NCBI GenBank assembly: GCA_030526445.1
Contig: JAUNCV010000036.1
Span: forward strand, 8,306-14,075
Source of the DNA: Bacteroidales bacterium
GTDB taxonomy: Bacteria; Bacteroidota; Bacteroidia; Bacteroidales; UBA3663
Reading direction: 5' to 3'
DNA: 5,770 nucleotides
The notes under the pieces were generated by a model, which searched no databases, was not told the origin of the DNA, and was given only the letters and a program-made list of their open reading frames with translations. The translations under genes and the position numbers were made by a program. Of this stretch, positions 1 to 5,770 are shown one piece after another. How positions within the stretch are numbered: position 1 is the stretch's first letter; every line of letters starts with the position of its first letter.

Positions 1-763
1 ATGTGTGGCTATGGATAGCTTCGGGCAGAGAATCCCACTGCTGAGCAATGACATCATAGATGCGCAAGCCTGAAATCGTGGATAACCAAAGTTTTCGACC
101 AATGAGCTCGGATGCCTGCGGATTAACACCTTCTCCCAAAGAGAACTTGCATCGAAGCTTAAAGTTGACAGTGTTGTAACATGAGACATGGCGATCATCG
201 ACAACCCAAAGATTGTCTTCTTCATCAACATAGAAATCTTGCAAGAAAGAGTCAATGAAAGAGACTTCGGAGATGACAGATTCAAAACAATTACGCTCTG
301 GATTGTATTTGAGAATTTCGGTATTCTGCTTGACATAAAGATCTCCTCGGCTGGTCTCAACCATCTGCAAGCTGTTGATATCAGAGCCTTCGGCCAAGAT
401 ATACTCAAAGTCATCGCGGTCAGTATATCGAGCAACACCATTCTTGGAAGTAACCCAGACACGCCCCTTCGAGTCACAAAAAACAGCATTGATACGATTA
501 TCGGGAATAGAGTTGGGCTGATCGTTGCAAAAATACTGGTGCATCTCATCGCCATCGTAACGATTGAGACCACGCTGAGTACCTATCCAGATAAAGCCAT
601 CGGCATCTTCGGCTATGCTTGAAATGCGCTGATTGGAAAGGCCATTGTCAATATGAACATCAGAACCGACAGGAAGTTCTCCTTGCTCGGGCTCGAGCGA
701 GGAACAGGCAGTAAACAACCAAGCAGACAGAACTGTGAGAAGTGCAAGATGAGAAGTTCTCAT
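1..763 (-). CDS. Propeller-type sensor/regulator, probably HTCS (N-terminal part only)
   Basis: The visible 254 residues begin with a hydrophobic signal sequence (residues 5-19) ending in FTAC with Cys20, a possible lipobox. At least four, probably five, two-component-regulator propeller repeats follow, at about residues 42-70, 86-113, 128-154, 172-196 and 216-236. The first is canonical (SSIAEDADGFIWIGTQRGL, then NRYDG). The others keep the D-x-x-G/N-x-(L/V/I)-W/Y-(V/L) pattern with growing divergence. In Bacteroidetes these repeats normally form the periplasmic sugar-sensing half of hybrid two-component regulators, which also carry a Y_Y_Y domain, histidine kinase, receiver and AraC-type HTH. 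None of those lies inside the window, so the HTCS call is inferred from the family and from the PUL context. The ATG at 763 is well supported because an in-frame TAA sits six codons upstream (779-781). The gene is divergent from the GH3 gene and is cut by the left window edge. Confidence 0.85.
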   Translation of the reverse strand, partial: MRTSHLALLTVLSAWLFTACSSLEPEQGELPVGSDVHIDNGLSNQRISSIAEDADGFIWIGTQRGLNRYDGDEMHQYFCNDQPNSIPDNRINAVFCDSKGRVWVTSKNGVARYTDRDDFEYILAEGSDINSLQMVETSRGDLYVKQNTEILKYNPERNCFESVISEVSFIDSFLQDFYVDEEDNLWVVDDRHVSCYNTVNFKLRCKFSLGEGVNPQASELIGRKLWLSTISGLRIYDVIAQQWDSLPEAIHSHT

Positions 764-800
764 GGAAAATACACGATGTTAGAATACATAATTATGGGCA

Positions 801-831
801 CAAAATTAGCCGTTTTTTGTCAATTTACAAA
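801..831 (-). promoter_or_regulatory. Promoter of the divergent regulator gene
   Basis: Read on the minus strand, TTTG (831-828) is followed by a 19-bp spacer and TAATTTTG (808-801). This fits the Bacteroidetes housekeeping promoter pattern of TTTG, about 19-21 bp, then TAnnTTTG. Transcription would start near 795, giving a leader of about 32 nt before the ATG at 763. No Shine-Dalgarno site is evident, as is usual in this phylum. The good match at both boxes suggests basal expression without an activator. The spacer coincides with one copy of a direct repeat, so occupancy of that repeat could repress the promoter. Confidence 0.55.
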
Positions 832-857
832 ACATATAGCCTATTTTTGACAATTTA
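807..857. repeat. Two imperfect 21-bp direct repeats, 30-bp period
   Basis: Positions 807-827 and 837-857 match at 18 of 21 bases. Both start with TAGCC and end with TTTTTG(T/A)CAATTTA. The period is 30 bp, close to three helical turns. Shorter GACAA(A/T)TTT variants follow at 858-866 and 878-886. The first copy covers the spacer of the regulator's promoter, and the second lies about 70 bp upstream of the GH3 -7 box. Such spacing suits a DNA-binding protein with several sites on one face, for example an AraC-type regulator. The region is very AT-rich, which weakens the case. Confidence 0.5.
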
Positions 858-860
858 GAC

Positions 861-882
861 AAATTTTTACACAAATAGACAA
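861..882 (+). promoter_or_regulatory. Putative activator site shared with the SusC promoter (copy 1)
   Basis: This segment matches 3484-3505 at 16 of 22 bases and includes an identical TTTACACAA (866-874). It begins 61 bp upstream of the first base of the GH3 -7 box, exactly as the second copy does for the SusC gene. Its position upstream of a promoter with a poor -33 box suits an activator site. The binding protein is not known from the sequence; the divergent regulator is the obvious candidate. Confidence 0.4.
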
Positions 883-895
883 TTTTTTCTACACC

Positions 896-934
896 AACAG
901 ATAAACTGTTAATCAAAGATTTGCCGTACCTTTG
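896..934 (+). promoter_or_regulatory. Promoter of the GH3 gene
   Basis: TACCTTTG at 927-934 is an exact TAnnTTTG -7 box, followed by CAGCGC. The SusC promoter has a nearly identical TACCTTTGCAnCGC. No good TTTG lies 19-21 bp upstream; that position holds AACT (904-907), which suggests dependence on an activator. A small inverted repeat, AACAG-ATAAA-CTGTT (896-910), covers the expected -33 region and could be part of an operator. Transcription would start near 941, giving a leader of about 50 nt. The leader has no Shine-Dalgarno site. Confidence 0.6.
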
Positions 935-991
935 CAGCGCCAAAACAAGAAATGGCAAACAAACACCGACTAACATAAAACCTGAACCAAA

Positions 992-3364
992 ATGAATAAG
1001 AAAACTGCGAAAAAAGCAGGTGCCTTGGCGCTTGCTTCTTTAGCTGGACTGCAGATGGCTGCGGCTCAGCCCAAACTGAATGCCAATAATATTGACGAAG
1101 TTATCAAGGCAATGACCCTTGAAGAGAAGGTTGATATGCTCATTGGCTGCGGTATGGCGATGGGCGAAGAGGTGAAGTTTCCCGGCACCGCAGGTCGCAC
1201 TCGCGACAACGCTCGACTTGGCATCATCTCAGCCTACTTGGCTGATGGTCCGCACCGCCTCCACATGAACAAGACACGCGAATGGGACAGCAAAACCTAT
1301 ATCACCACCGAGTTCCTCTCTTCGACCAATGTAGCTGCGCTCTTCGACCAGGAAGCTGCCTACAAGATTGGACAGGCCATTGGTGCTGAGGTGCGCGACT
1401 TCGGCCTAGATGTGCTCTTAGCTCCCGGCGTAAACCTGATGCGCTCTGCTCTGTGCGGACGTAATAACGAATACTACTCAGAAGACCCTGTACTGGCAGG
1501 CAAGATGGCCGCAGGTTATATCAACGGCATCCAGAGCCAAGGCACTGGTACCTGTCTGAAACATTTCGCCATCAACAACCAGGAGACTAACCGCAACAAC
1601 AACGACTCGCGCCTCTCACAGCGAGCTCTGCGTGAACTCTACCTCAAAAACTTCGAGATTGCGGTAAAGGAATCTAATCCTTGGTCCATCATGACCGCAT
1701 ACAACCGTGCTCAGGGCAAATATACTTGCGAGGACCGCGATCTCACTGAAACCATCCTGCGCGAAGAATGGGGTTGGAACGGCCTTGTAATGAGCGACTG
1801 GAATGCCGGCAAGGACGCCGTAGCCAGCATCAAGGCAGGCAACGACATGCTGCAGCCAGGCCAGCCACGCCAGCGCGAAGCTATTCTCAAGGCTGCCCAA
1901 GAGGGCGAACTCGACATGAATCTCATCGACCTGAGCGTTAAGCGCACTCTCGAATTTGTGCTTAAGTGCCACACCCCTAACGGATATCAGTATCCAAACG
2001 AGACAGACTTGAAAGGTCACGCACAATTGGTGCGCGAACTGGGTGCCGAAAGTATGGTACTGCTCCAGAATAATGGCAACGCCCTCCCATTGGGTTCAAT
2101 CACCTCTGTAGCGCTCTACGGTTGCACCAGCTATGATATGGTTCCTGCGGCCATGGGCTTTGGCGGCACAAATGTAGGCCCATACATTGTTAATATGGTA
2201 GAGGCTGTGCGCAAAGCAGGCATGAAGGCCGATATGACATTGGCCAAGACCTACAAGCAGCATATTGCCGAGCAGGACAAGGCCAACTATCCTCAGGGCA
2301 AGCCTGCCTTCAGCATCACCGCTCCACTGCGTGCTGCAGAATGGGTGCCTACAGCAGAGGTTTTGGCCGAAAACGTAAAGAACAACGACGTTGCCATCAT
2401 CACTTTGGGCCGTACCAGCGGTGAGGGCGCCGACCGCAAGCGCGAGCATTTCTTCCTCACCGAGCAGGAGAAGGAACTTTTCAAGGTAGTAGCCGATGCA
2501 TACCACAAGGCAGGCAAGAAGGTTGTGGCCGTGCTCAATGTGTGTGGCCCAATTGAGACCTCGACCATCAGCGAATGTGCCGATGCAATTCTCTGCGCTT
2601 TCGAGCCAGGTCAGGAATGTGGCAACAGCGTGATGGATGTATTGACCGGTAAGGTTAACCCAAGTGGCCGACTGCCAATGACCTGGCAAGTTGCTTATGG
2701 CGATGCTCCTGCCGATCAGAACTTCCCTGCCGACTATGTATTTGATATGAGCGCCTTCTTCAAGGCATTCAGCGGAGGCAGCGAGAAAGATGCAGCAGAG
2801 CGCGCACAGCGCCAGGCAGCTCCAGAACTGGTACGCAATGTTGACTATACAGAATATCAAGAGGACATCTACGTAGGTTATCGCTACTTCGATACTTTTG
2901 GCAAGCCAGTAGCCTTCCCATTCGGTCATGGTCTGAGCTACACCACATTCGACTATGAGATTGTTTCTTCGACCATTGATGGAGACAACTTCACCATGAC
3001 TGTCAAGGTGACCAACACCGGCAAGGTAGCTGGACGCGAAGTGGTACAGGCTTATGTCAAGGCTCCAAAAGGCAAGCTTGACAAACCGTCGAAGGAACTC
3101 AAGGCTTTTGCCAAGACACGCAAACTGCAGCCAGGTGAGAGCCAAGAAGTGACCCTCAGCTGGAAGACAATGGATATGGCTTCGTTCGACGAGAAAGCGT
3201 CAGCTTGGCGTCTTGAAGCAGGCAAATATGAATTCATGGCAGCAACTTCTTCGGCCCATGTAAAGTGCAACACTACACAGAAGATTGCAAAAGTACGCAT
3301 GGAGAAGGTGAACAATGCCATGAAACCTCAGCAGAAAATCAAACTTCATCCAATGGTGAAATAG
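992..3364 (+). CDS. Secreted glycoside hydrolase family 3 enzyme (beta-glucosidase-like)
   Basis: This complete 790-residue enzyme should remove non-reducing terminal sugars from beta-linked oligosaccharides, probably in the periplasm. Residues 1-25 form a signal peptide (two Lys pairs, hydrophobic core, then AAA before Gln26). The GH3 N-terminal barrel, about residues 36-325, contains the substrate-pocket motifs DGPHR (85-89), CGRNNEYYSEDP (155-166) and KHFAINNQE (190-198). It also has the MSDW motif with predicted nucleophile Asp269. The C-terminal alpha/beta sandwich, about 350-570, has SGEGADR with predicted acid/base Glu478, the arrangement found in Thermotoga Bgl3B-type enzymes. The hinge IYVGYRYFDT and PFGHGLSYTTF (626-653) leads into a fibronectin-III-like domain, about 665-758. 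A charged, Ala-rich insertion lies near 582-612. The ATG at 992 places the signal peptide correctly. Glucosidase versus xylosidase or another specificity cannot be decided. The stop at 3362-3364 is backed by an in-frame TAG at 3371. Confidence 0.95.
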   Translation: MNKKTAKKAGALALASLAGLQMAAAQPKLNANNIDEVIKAMTLEEKVDMLIGCGMAMGEEVKFPGTAGRTRDNARLGIISAYLADGPHRLHMNKTREWDSKTYITTEFLSSTNVAALFDQEAAYKIGQAIGAEVRDFGLDVLLAPGVNLMRSALCGRNNEYYSEDPVLAGKMAAGYINGIQSQGTGTCLKHFAINNQETNRNNNDSRLSQRALRELYLKNFEIAVKESNPWSIMTAYNRAQGKYTCEDRDLTETILREEWGWNGLVMSDWNAGKDAVASIKAGNDMLQPGQPRQREAILKAAQEGELDMNLIDLSVKRTLEFVLKCHTPNGYQYPNETDLKGHAQLVRELGAESMVLLQNNGNALPLGSITSVALYGCTSYDMVPAAMGFGGTNVGPYIVNMVEAVRKAGMKADMTLAKTYKQHIAEQDKANYPQGKPAFSITAPLRAAEWVPTAEVLAENVKNNDVAIITLGRTSGEGADRKREHFFLTEQEKELFKVVADAYHKAGKKVVAVLNVCGPIETSTISECADAILCAFEPGQECGNSVMDVLTGKVNPSGRLPMTWQVAYGDAPADQNFPADYVFDMSAFFKAFSGGSEKDAAERAQRQAAPELVRNVDYTEYQEDIYVGYRYFDTFGKPVAFPFGHGLSYTTFDYEIVSSTIDGDNFTMTVKVTNTGKVAGREVVQAYVKAPKGKLDKPSKELKAFAKTRKLQPGESQEVTLSWKTMDMASFDEKASAWRLEAGKYEFMAATSSAHVKCNTTQKIAKVRMEKVNNAMKPQQKIKLHPMVK

Positions 3365-3392
3365 GTTAGTTAGTGTTATGTGTATGTGAAGA

Positions 3393-3450
3393 CATTTTCG
3401 GGCAATGTTACAAGCCAAATGTTACATTGGCCCGAAAATGCTCTTTTTCT
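3393..3450 (+). terminator. Intrinsic terminator after the GH3 gene
   Basis: CATTTTCGGGC (3393-3403) pairs perfectly with GCCCGAAAATG (3430-3440). After a single bulged G the stem continues as AATGT/ACATT (3404-3408 with 3424-3428). A T-T mismatch and ACA/TGT follow, closing on a loop of about 7 nt. The T-rich run CTCTTTTTCT (3441-3450) follows the stem at once. This should end GH3 transcripts and isolate them from the SusC gene, which has its own promoter. Confidence 0.85.
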
Positions 3451-3483
3451 CTTCATGTAACACGCACTATTGAACGATTTTCA

Positions 3484-3505
3484 AAACATTTACACAATTC
3501 TGCAA
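3484..3505 (+). promoter_or_regulatory. Putative activator site shared with the GH3 promoter (copy 2)
   Basis: This is the counterpart of 861-882, with 16 of 22 bases the same, including TTTACACAA at 3489-3497. The element starts exactly 61 bp upstream of the SusC -7 box (3550), the same offset as in the GH3 promoter. An AAAACAT word starting at 3483 recurs at 3513, 30 bp downstream, the same period as the direct repeats in the divergent region. The regulatory role is inferred. Confidence 0.4.
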
Positions 3506-3519
3506 ACGGAATAAAACAT

Positions 3520-3557
3520 GCGTGTAACTTATTAAACAAGGAAACACGCTACCTTTG
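3520..3557 (+). promoter_or_regulatory. Promoter of the SusC-like gene
   Basis: TACCTTTG at 3550-3557 is an exact TAnnTTTG -7 box, followed by CACCGC. The upstream AACT (3526-3529, 20-bp spacer) stands where TTTG would be expected, as in the GH3 promoter, so the -33 box is weak. A perfect 6-bp inverted repeat, GCGTGT (3520-3525) and ACACGC (3544-3549), brackets the spacer. A further ACACGC lies at 3460-3465. Transcription would start near 3564, leaving an AT-rich leader of about 45 nt without a Shine-Dalgarno site. Confidence 0.65.
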
Positions 3558-3608
3558 CACCGCAAAAAGTAACATTCAAAACATAACTCATTTTAACACG
3601 TACAACAC

Positions 3609-5770
3609 ATGAAAACATTTTCTTTAAGAAAAGGGCAAGCTTTCCGCTGCCTCCTTTCCATGTTGTGCCTGATGCTGTTGCTCCCTGCTGTAGCATGGGC
3701 TCAGATTAAGGCTACTGGTGTCATCACAGACAAAGCAACGGGTGAACCAATCATCGGTGCTACTATTATGGAAAAAGGCACCACCAACGGTACTGTAACA
3801 GACATGGACGGCAACTTCGCTGTTCAAGTAAAGAACGGTGCAACACTTGTCATCAGCTATGTTGGCTACACCAGCAAAGAGGTGAAAGCAGCCTCTGTAG
3901 TTAATGTAATCCTCGAAGAAGACCGTCGCACGCTTGAAGAGACCATCGTAGTAGGTTATGGCGTACAGAAGAAATCTTCGCTCACCGGCTCAGTGAGCCA
4001 AGTAAAGAGCGAGGATATGCAGGCGCGCACCATCACCAATGCAAACCAAGCTCTTCAGGGTAAAACTGCAGGTGTACAGGTTTTCAGTGCATCGGCTAAG
4101 CCTGGTGCAAGCCCATCGGTTCGCATCCGTGGTATCAGCTCAAACGGCGACTCATCTCCACTCTATGTTGTAGATGGCCGTATTGCAAGCGACATCGGCG
4201 GCATTGATCCTAATGATATCGAATCAATGGAGGTGCTCAAGGATGGTGCTTCGGCTGCAATCTATGGTGCAGCTGCAGGTAATGGCGTTATTTTGATCAC
4301 CACTAAGAAAGGTAAAGGCAATGGTAAGATTTCTTACGAATTCCAGCTCACCTCACAGAGCTTGGCTAACGTGCCAAAGGTGATGAACTCTGAGCAGTAT
4401 ATCGAGTACTTCACTGAGCCTGGCTTCATCACACTCGAGAACTTCTATAAGAACTGGGATTTCAAGACCAACACCAACTGGGCAGATGTTGCATTCGAGA
4501 ATTCTCTCATGATGCGTCACAATGCCACCTTCCAGGCTGGTTCGGACAAGGGTAGTCTTTATGTATCTCTCTCATACCTCAACAACAATGGTATGATGGC
4601 AGGTGACCAGGATATCTACGAGCGTATCACCGGTATGGTCAATGCAAGCTGGAAGCTCAAGCCTTGGTTGGAGATTGGAACTAATAACCAGGTTGAATAC
4701 TACAAGAGCCGCAGTGTAGGTGAAGGCAGCGAGTATGGTTCGCCTCTCCTTTCTGTAATCCAGTTCGATCCTTTGACCCCTGTTGTTTACGAAGACGACC
4801 GCAACTTGCCAGAGCATGTGCTCGACCTCATGAACAACAAGTCGTATGGCGAAGTGCTCCGTGACAAGAAGGGTCGTGTATATGGTCTTTCTCCATTCAT
4901 CACTTCGAATACTACCAACCCACTGGTACAGCGCGATGCCTCATTCAGCGAGAGCCGCGGCCACAACATCAATGGTACTACTTATTTGAACCTCACCCCT
5001 CTCAAGGGTCTCGTTATCACCTCTCGCCTCTCATATCGTCTGAGCGGTTCTGAGAGCTATGGTGTAAGCCATGACTACCAGGCAAGCCCTAATATGGGTA
5101 CTCCAGTAGTTGGTCTCAGCGCAAGCACCTATCATCCTATTTACTATCAGTGGGAAAACTTCTTGAACTATAACACCAATATCAATAAGCACAATGTTGG
5201 TGTTATGCTCGGTACCTCACAGAGCACCAGCCGCAGCTATGGCGTAAGTGGTAGCAAGACTGGTACTGACGACAAGGGCGTAAAGCAGGATAACCCACTC
5301 TTCTGGTACTTTGCTTATGCAACTCAGAGCGCTTCGAAAGATGTATCTGGTGGTGAGCCTTCATATTCAAAAAAACTCGCTTACTTTGGCCGTTTGAACT
5401 GGGACTATCAGGGCAAATATATGGCACAGTTCTCACTCCGTGCTGATGCAGCTGACCTCTCTGTACTTCCAAAGTCACAGCGTTGGGGCTACTTCCCAGC
5501 TGCCTCTGTAGGTTGGACCGTCAGCCAGGAGAAATTTATGGAGAAGACCCGCGGTTGGTTGGATCAGTTGAAGGTTCGTGCATCTTGGGGCCAGAACGGT
5601 TCTACCGCTTCCCTCGGCAATTACATGTATGCTACCGTAATCGCTTCAACCGGTTCTTATCCTAACGGTAACAAATGGGATGTAGGTTATGCACCTTCGG
5701 CTACCGGCAATGACAAGCTCAAGTGGGAAACCTCAGAGCAGACCGACTTAGGTATCGATGTTCGCATGCT
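3609..5770 (+). CDS. SusC/RagA-family TonB-dependent outer-membrane transporter (C-terminus missing)
   Basis: The visible 720 residues are the N-terminal part of an outer-membrane beta-barrel importer, which normally pairs with a SusD-like lipoprotein for TonB-driven oligosaccharide uptake. A signal peptide (residues 1-31, AWA before Gln32) is followed by a carboxypeptidase-regulatory-like domain, about 35-103 (TGVITDKATGEPIIGATI, TDMDGNF, ISYVGYTSKEV). Next come the SusC signature LEETIVVGYG (109-118) and the plug domain, about 119-235, with SVRIRGISS, LYVVDG (185-190), IESMEVLKDGASAAIYG and VILITTKKG. Barrel strands follow, including the family-typical RWGYFPAASVGW (625-636). SusC proteins are usually about 1000 residues, so about a third lies beyond the right edge. 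The stretch IYGAAAGNGV replaces the more usual IYGSRAANGV. The ATG at 3609 gives a complete signal peptide; an internal Met18 would truncate it. The substrate cannot be read from the sequence. Confidence 0.95.
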   Translation, partial: MKTFSLRKGQAFRCLLSMLCLMLLLPAVAWAQIKATGVITDKATGEPIIGATIMEKGTTNGTVTDMDGNFAVQVKNGATLVISYVGYTSKEVKAASVVNVILEEDRRTLEETIVVGYGVQKKSSLTGSVSQVKSEDMQARTITNANQALQGKTAGVQVFSASAKPGASPSVRIRGISSNGDSSPLYVVDGRIASDIGGIDPNDIESMEVLKDGASAAIYGAAAGNGVILITTKKGKGNGKISYEFQLTSQSLANVPKVMNSEQYIEYFTEPGFITLENFYKNWDFKTNTNWADVAFENSLMMRHNATFQAGSDKGSLYVSLSYLNNNGMMAGDQDIYERITGMVNASWKLKPWLEIGTNNQVEYYKSRSVGEGSEYGSPLLSVIQFDPLTPVVYEDDRNLPEHVLDLMNNKSYGEVLRDKKGRVYGLSPFITSNTTNPLVQRDASFSESRGHNINGTTYLNLTPLKGLVITSRLSYRLSGSESYGVSHDYQASPNMGTPVVGLSASTYHPIYYQWENFLNYNTNINKHNVGVMLGTSQSTSRSYGVSGSKTGTDDKGVKQDNPLFWYFAYATQSASKDVSGGEPSYSKKLAYFGRLNWDYQGKYMAQFSLRADAADLSVLPKSQRWGYFPAASVGWTVSQEKFMEKTRGWLDQLKVRASWGQNGSTASLGNYMYATVIASTGSYPNGNKWDVGYAPSATGNDKLKWETSEQTDLGIDVRM

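Noticed and set aside
188..622. 144-residue plus-strand open frame
   Set aside because: It lies wholly antisense to the propeller gene, whose protein shows clear repeats; the plus-strand translation has no recognisable motif.
653..850. 65-residue plus-strand open frame
   Set aside because: It overlaps the 5' end of the regulator antisense and runs through the divergent promoter region; the composition is not protein-like.
2096..3145. 349-residue minus-strand open frame inside the GH3 gene
   Set aside because: It is unusually long for a shadow frame. The sense strand there encodes conserved GH3 motifs without a break, and the antisense product is a Cys/His/Leu-rich string with no domain. The codon bias of the sense gene explains its openness.
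3393..3440. Hairpin considered as a mobile-element end or riboswitch
   Set aside because: It is a single compact stem-loop just after a stop codon with a T-rich tail. There is no transposase, target duplication or leader position, so a terminator is the simplest reading.
3373..3612. 79-residue plus-strand open frame between the GH3 and SusC genes
   Set aside because: It spans the terminator hairpin and the SusC promoter and ends at the SusC start; no motif or initiation signal was seen.
3483..3618. Four AAAACAT words upstream of and at the start of the SusC gene
   Set aside because: Apart from the pair spaced by 30 bp, the copies are irregular and the word is expected often in such AT-rich DNA.
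5203..5478. Minus-strand frame inside the SusC gene
   Set aside because: It is antisense to well-conserved barrel sequence and has no motif. The shorter minus-strand frames at 4572-4972 are dismissed for the same reason.

Overview
The window looks like one edge of a polysaccharide utilization locus (PUL) from a Bacteroidetes bacterium, most likely a Prevotella-type genome. The support is a SusC/RagA-family TonB-dependent transporter, a regulator with a two-component-type beta-propeller, Bacteroidetes-style promoters (TAnnTTTG at -7), AT-rich leaders without Shine-Dalgarno sites, and mature N-termini predicted to begin with Gln. The genus is an inference from codon use and general resemblance; nothing in the window proves it.

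Layout. Positions 1-763 (minus strand) hold the first 254 codons of a sensor/regulator whose visible part is an N-terminal propeller. It is most likely a hybrid two-component system (HTCS) protein, and it runs off the left edge. Positions 764-991 form a divergent regulatory region with one promoter in each direction and a set of AT-rich direct repeats. Positions 992-3364 (plus strand) encode a complete secreted glycoside hydrolase family 3 (GH3) enzyme. Positions 3365-3608 carry a strong intrinsic terminator and then a second plus-strand promoter. Positions 3609-5770 encode the first 720 residues of a SusC-like outer-membrane transporter, which runs off the right edge. A SusD-like lipoprotein would be expected beyond it.

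How the parts may work together (inference). The propeller sensor would detect an oligosaccharide in the periplasm and activate the two plus-strand promoters. SusC, with its unseen SusD partner, would import oligosaccharides, and the periplasmic GH3 enzyme would remove terminal sugars. The sequence does not reveal which glycan is used.

The most interesting signal is regulatory. The GH3 and SusC promoters share a TTTACACAA element at exactly the same distance (61 bp) from their -7 boxes, and both have poor -33 boxes. The regulator's own promoter is instead a close match to consensus and lies across an imperfect 21-bp direct repeat. I see no phage, insertion sequence, CRISPR array, tRNA or rRNA, and no evidence of a wholly new system.
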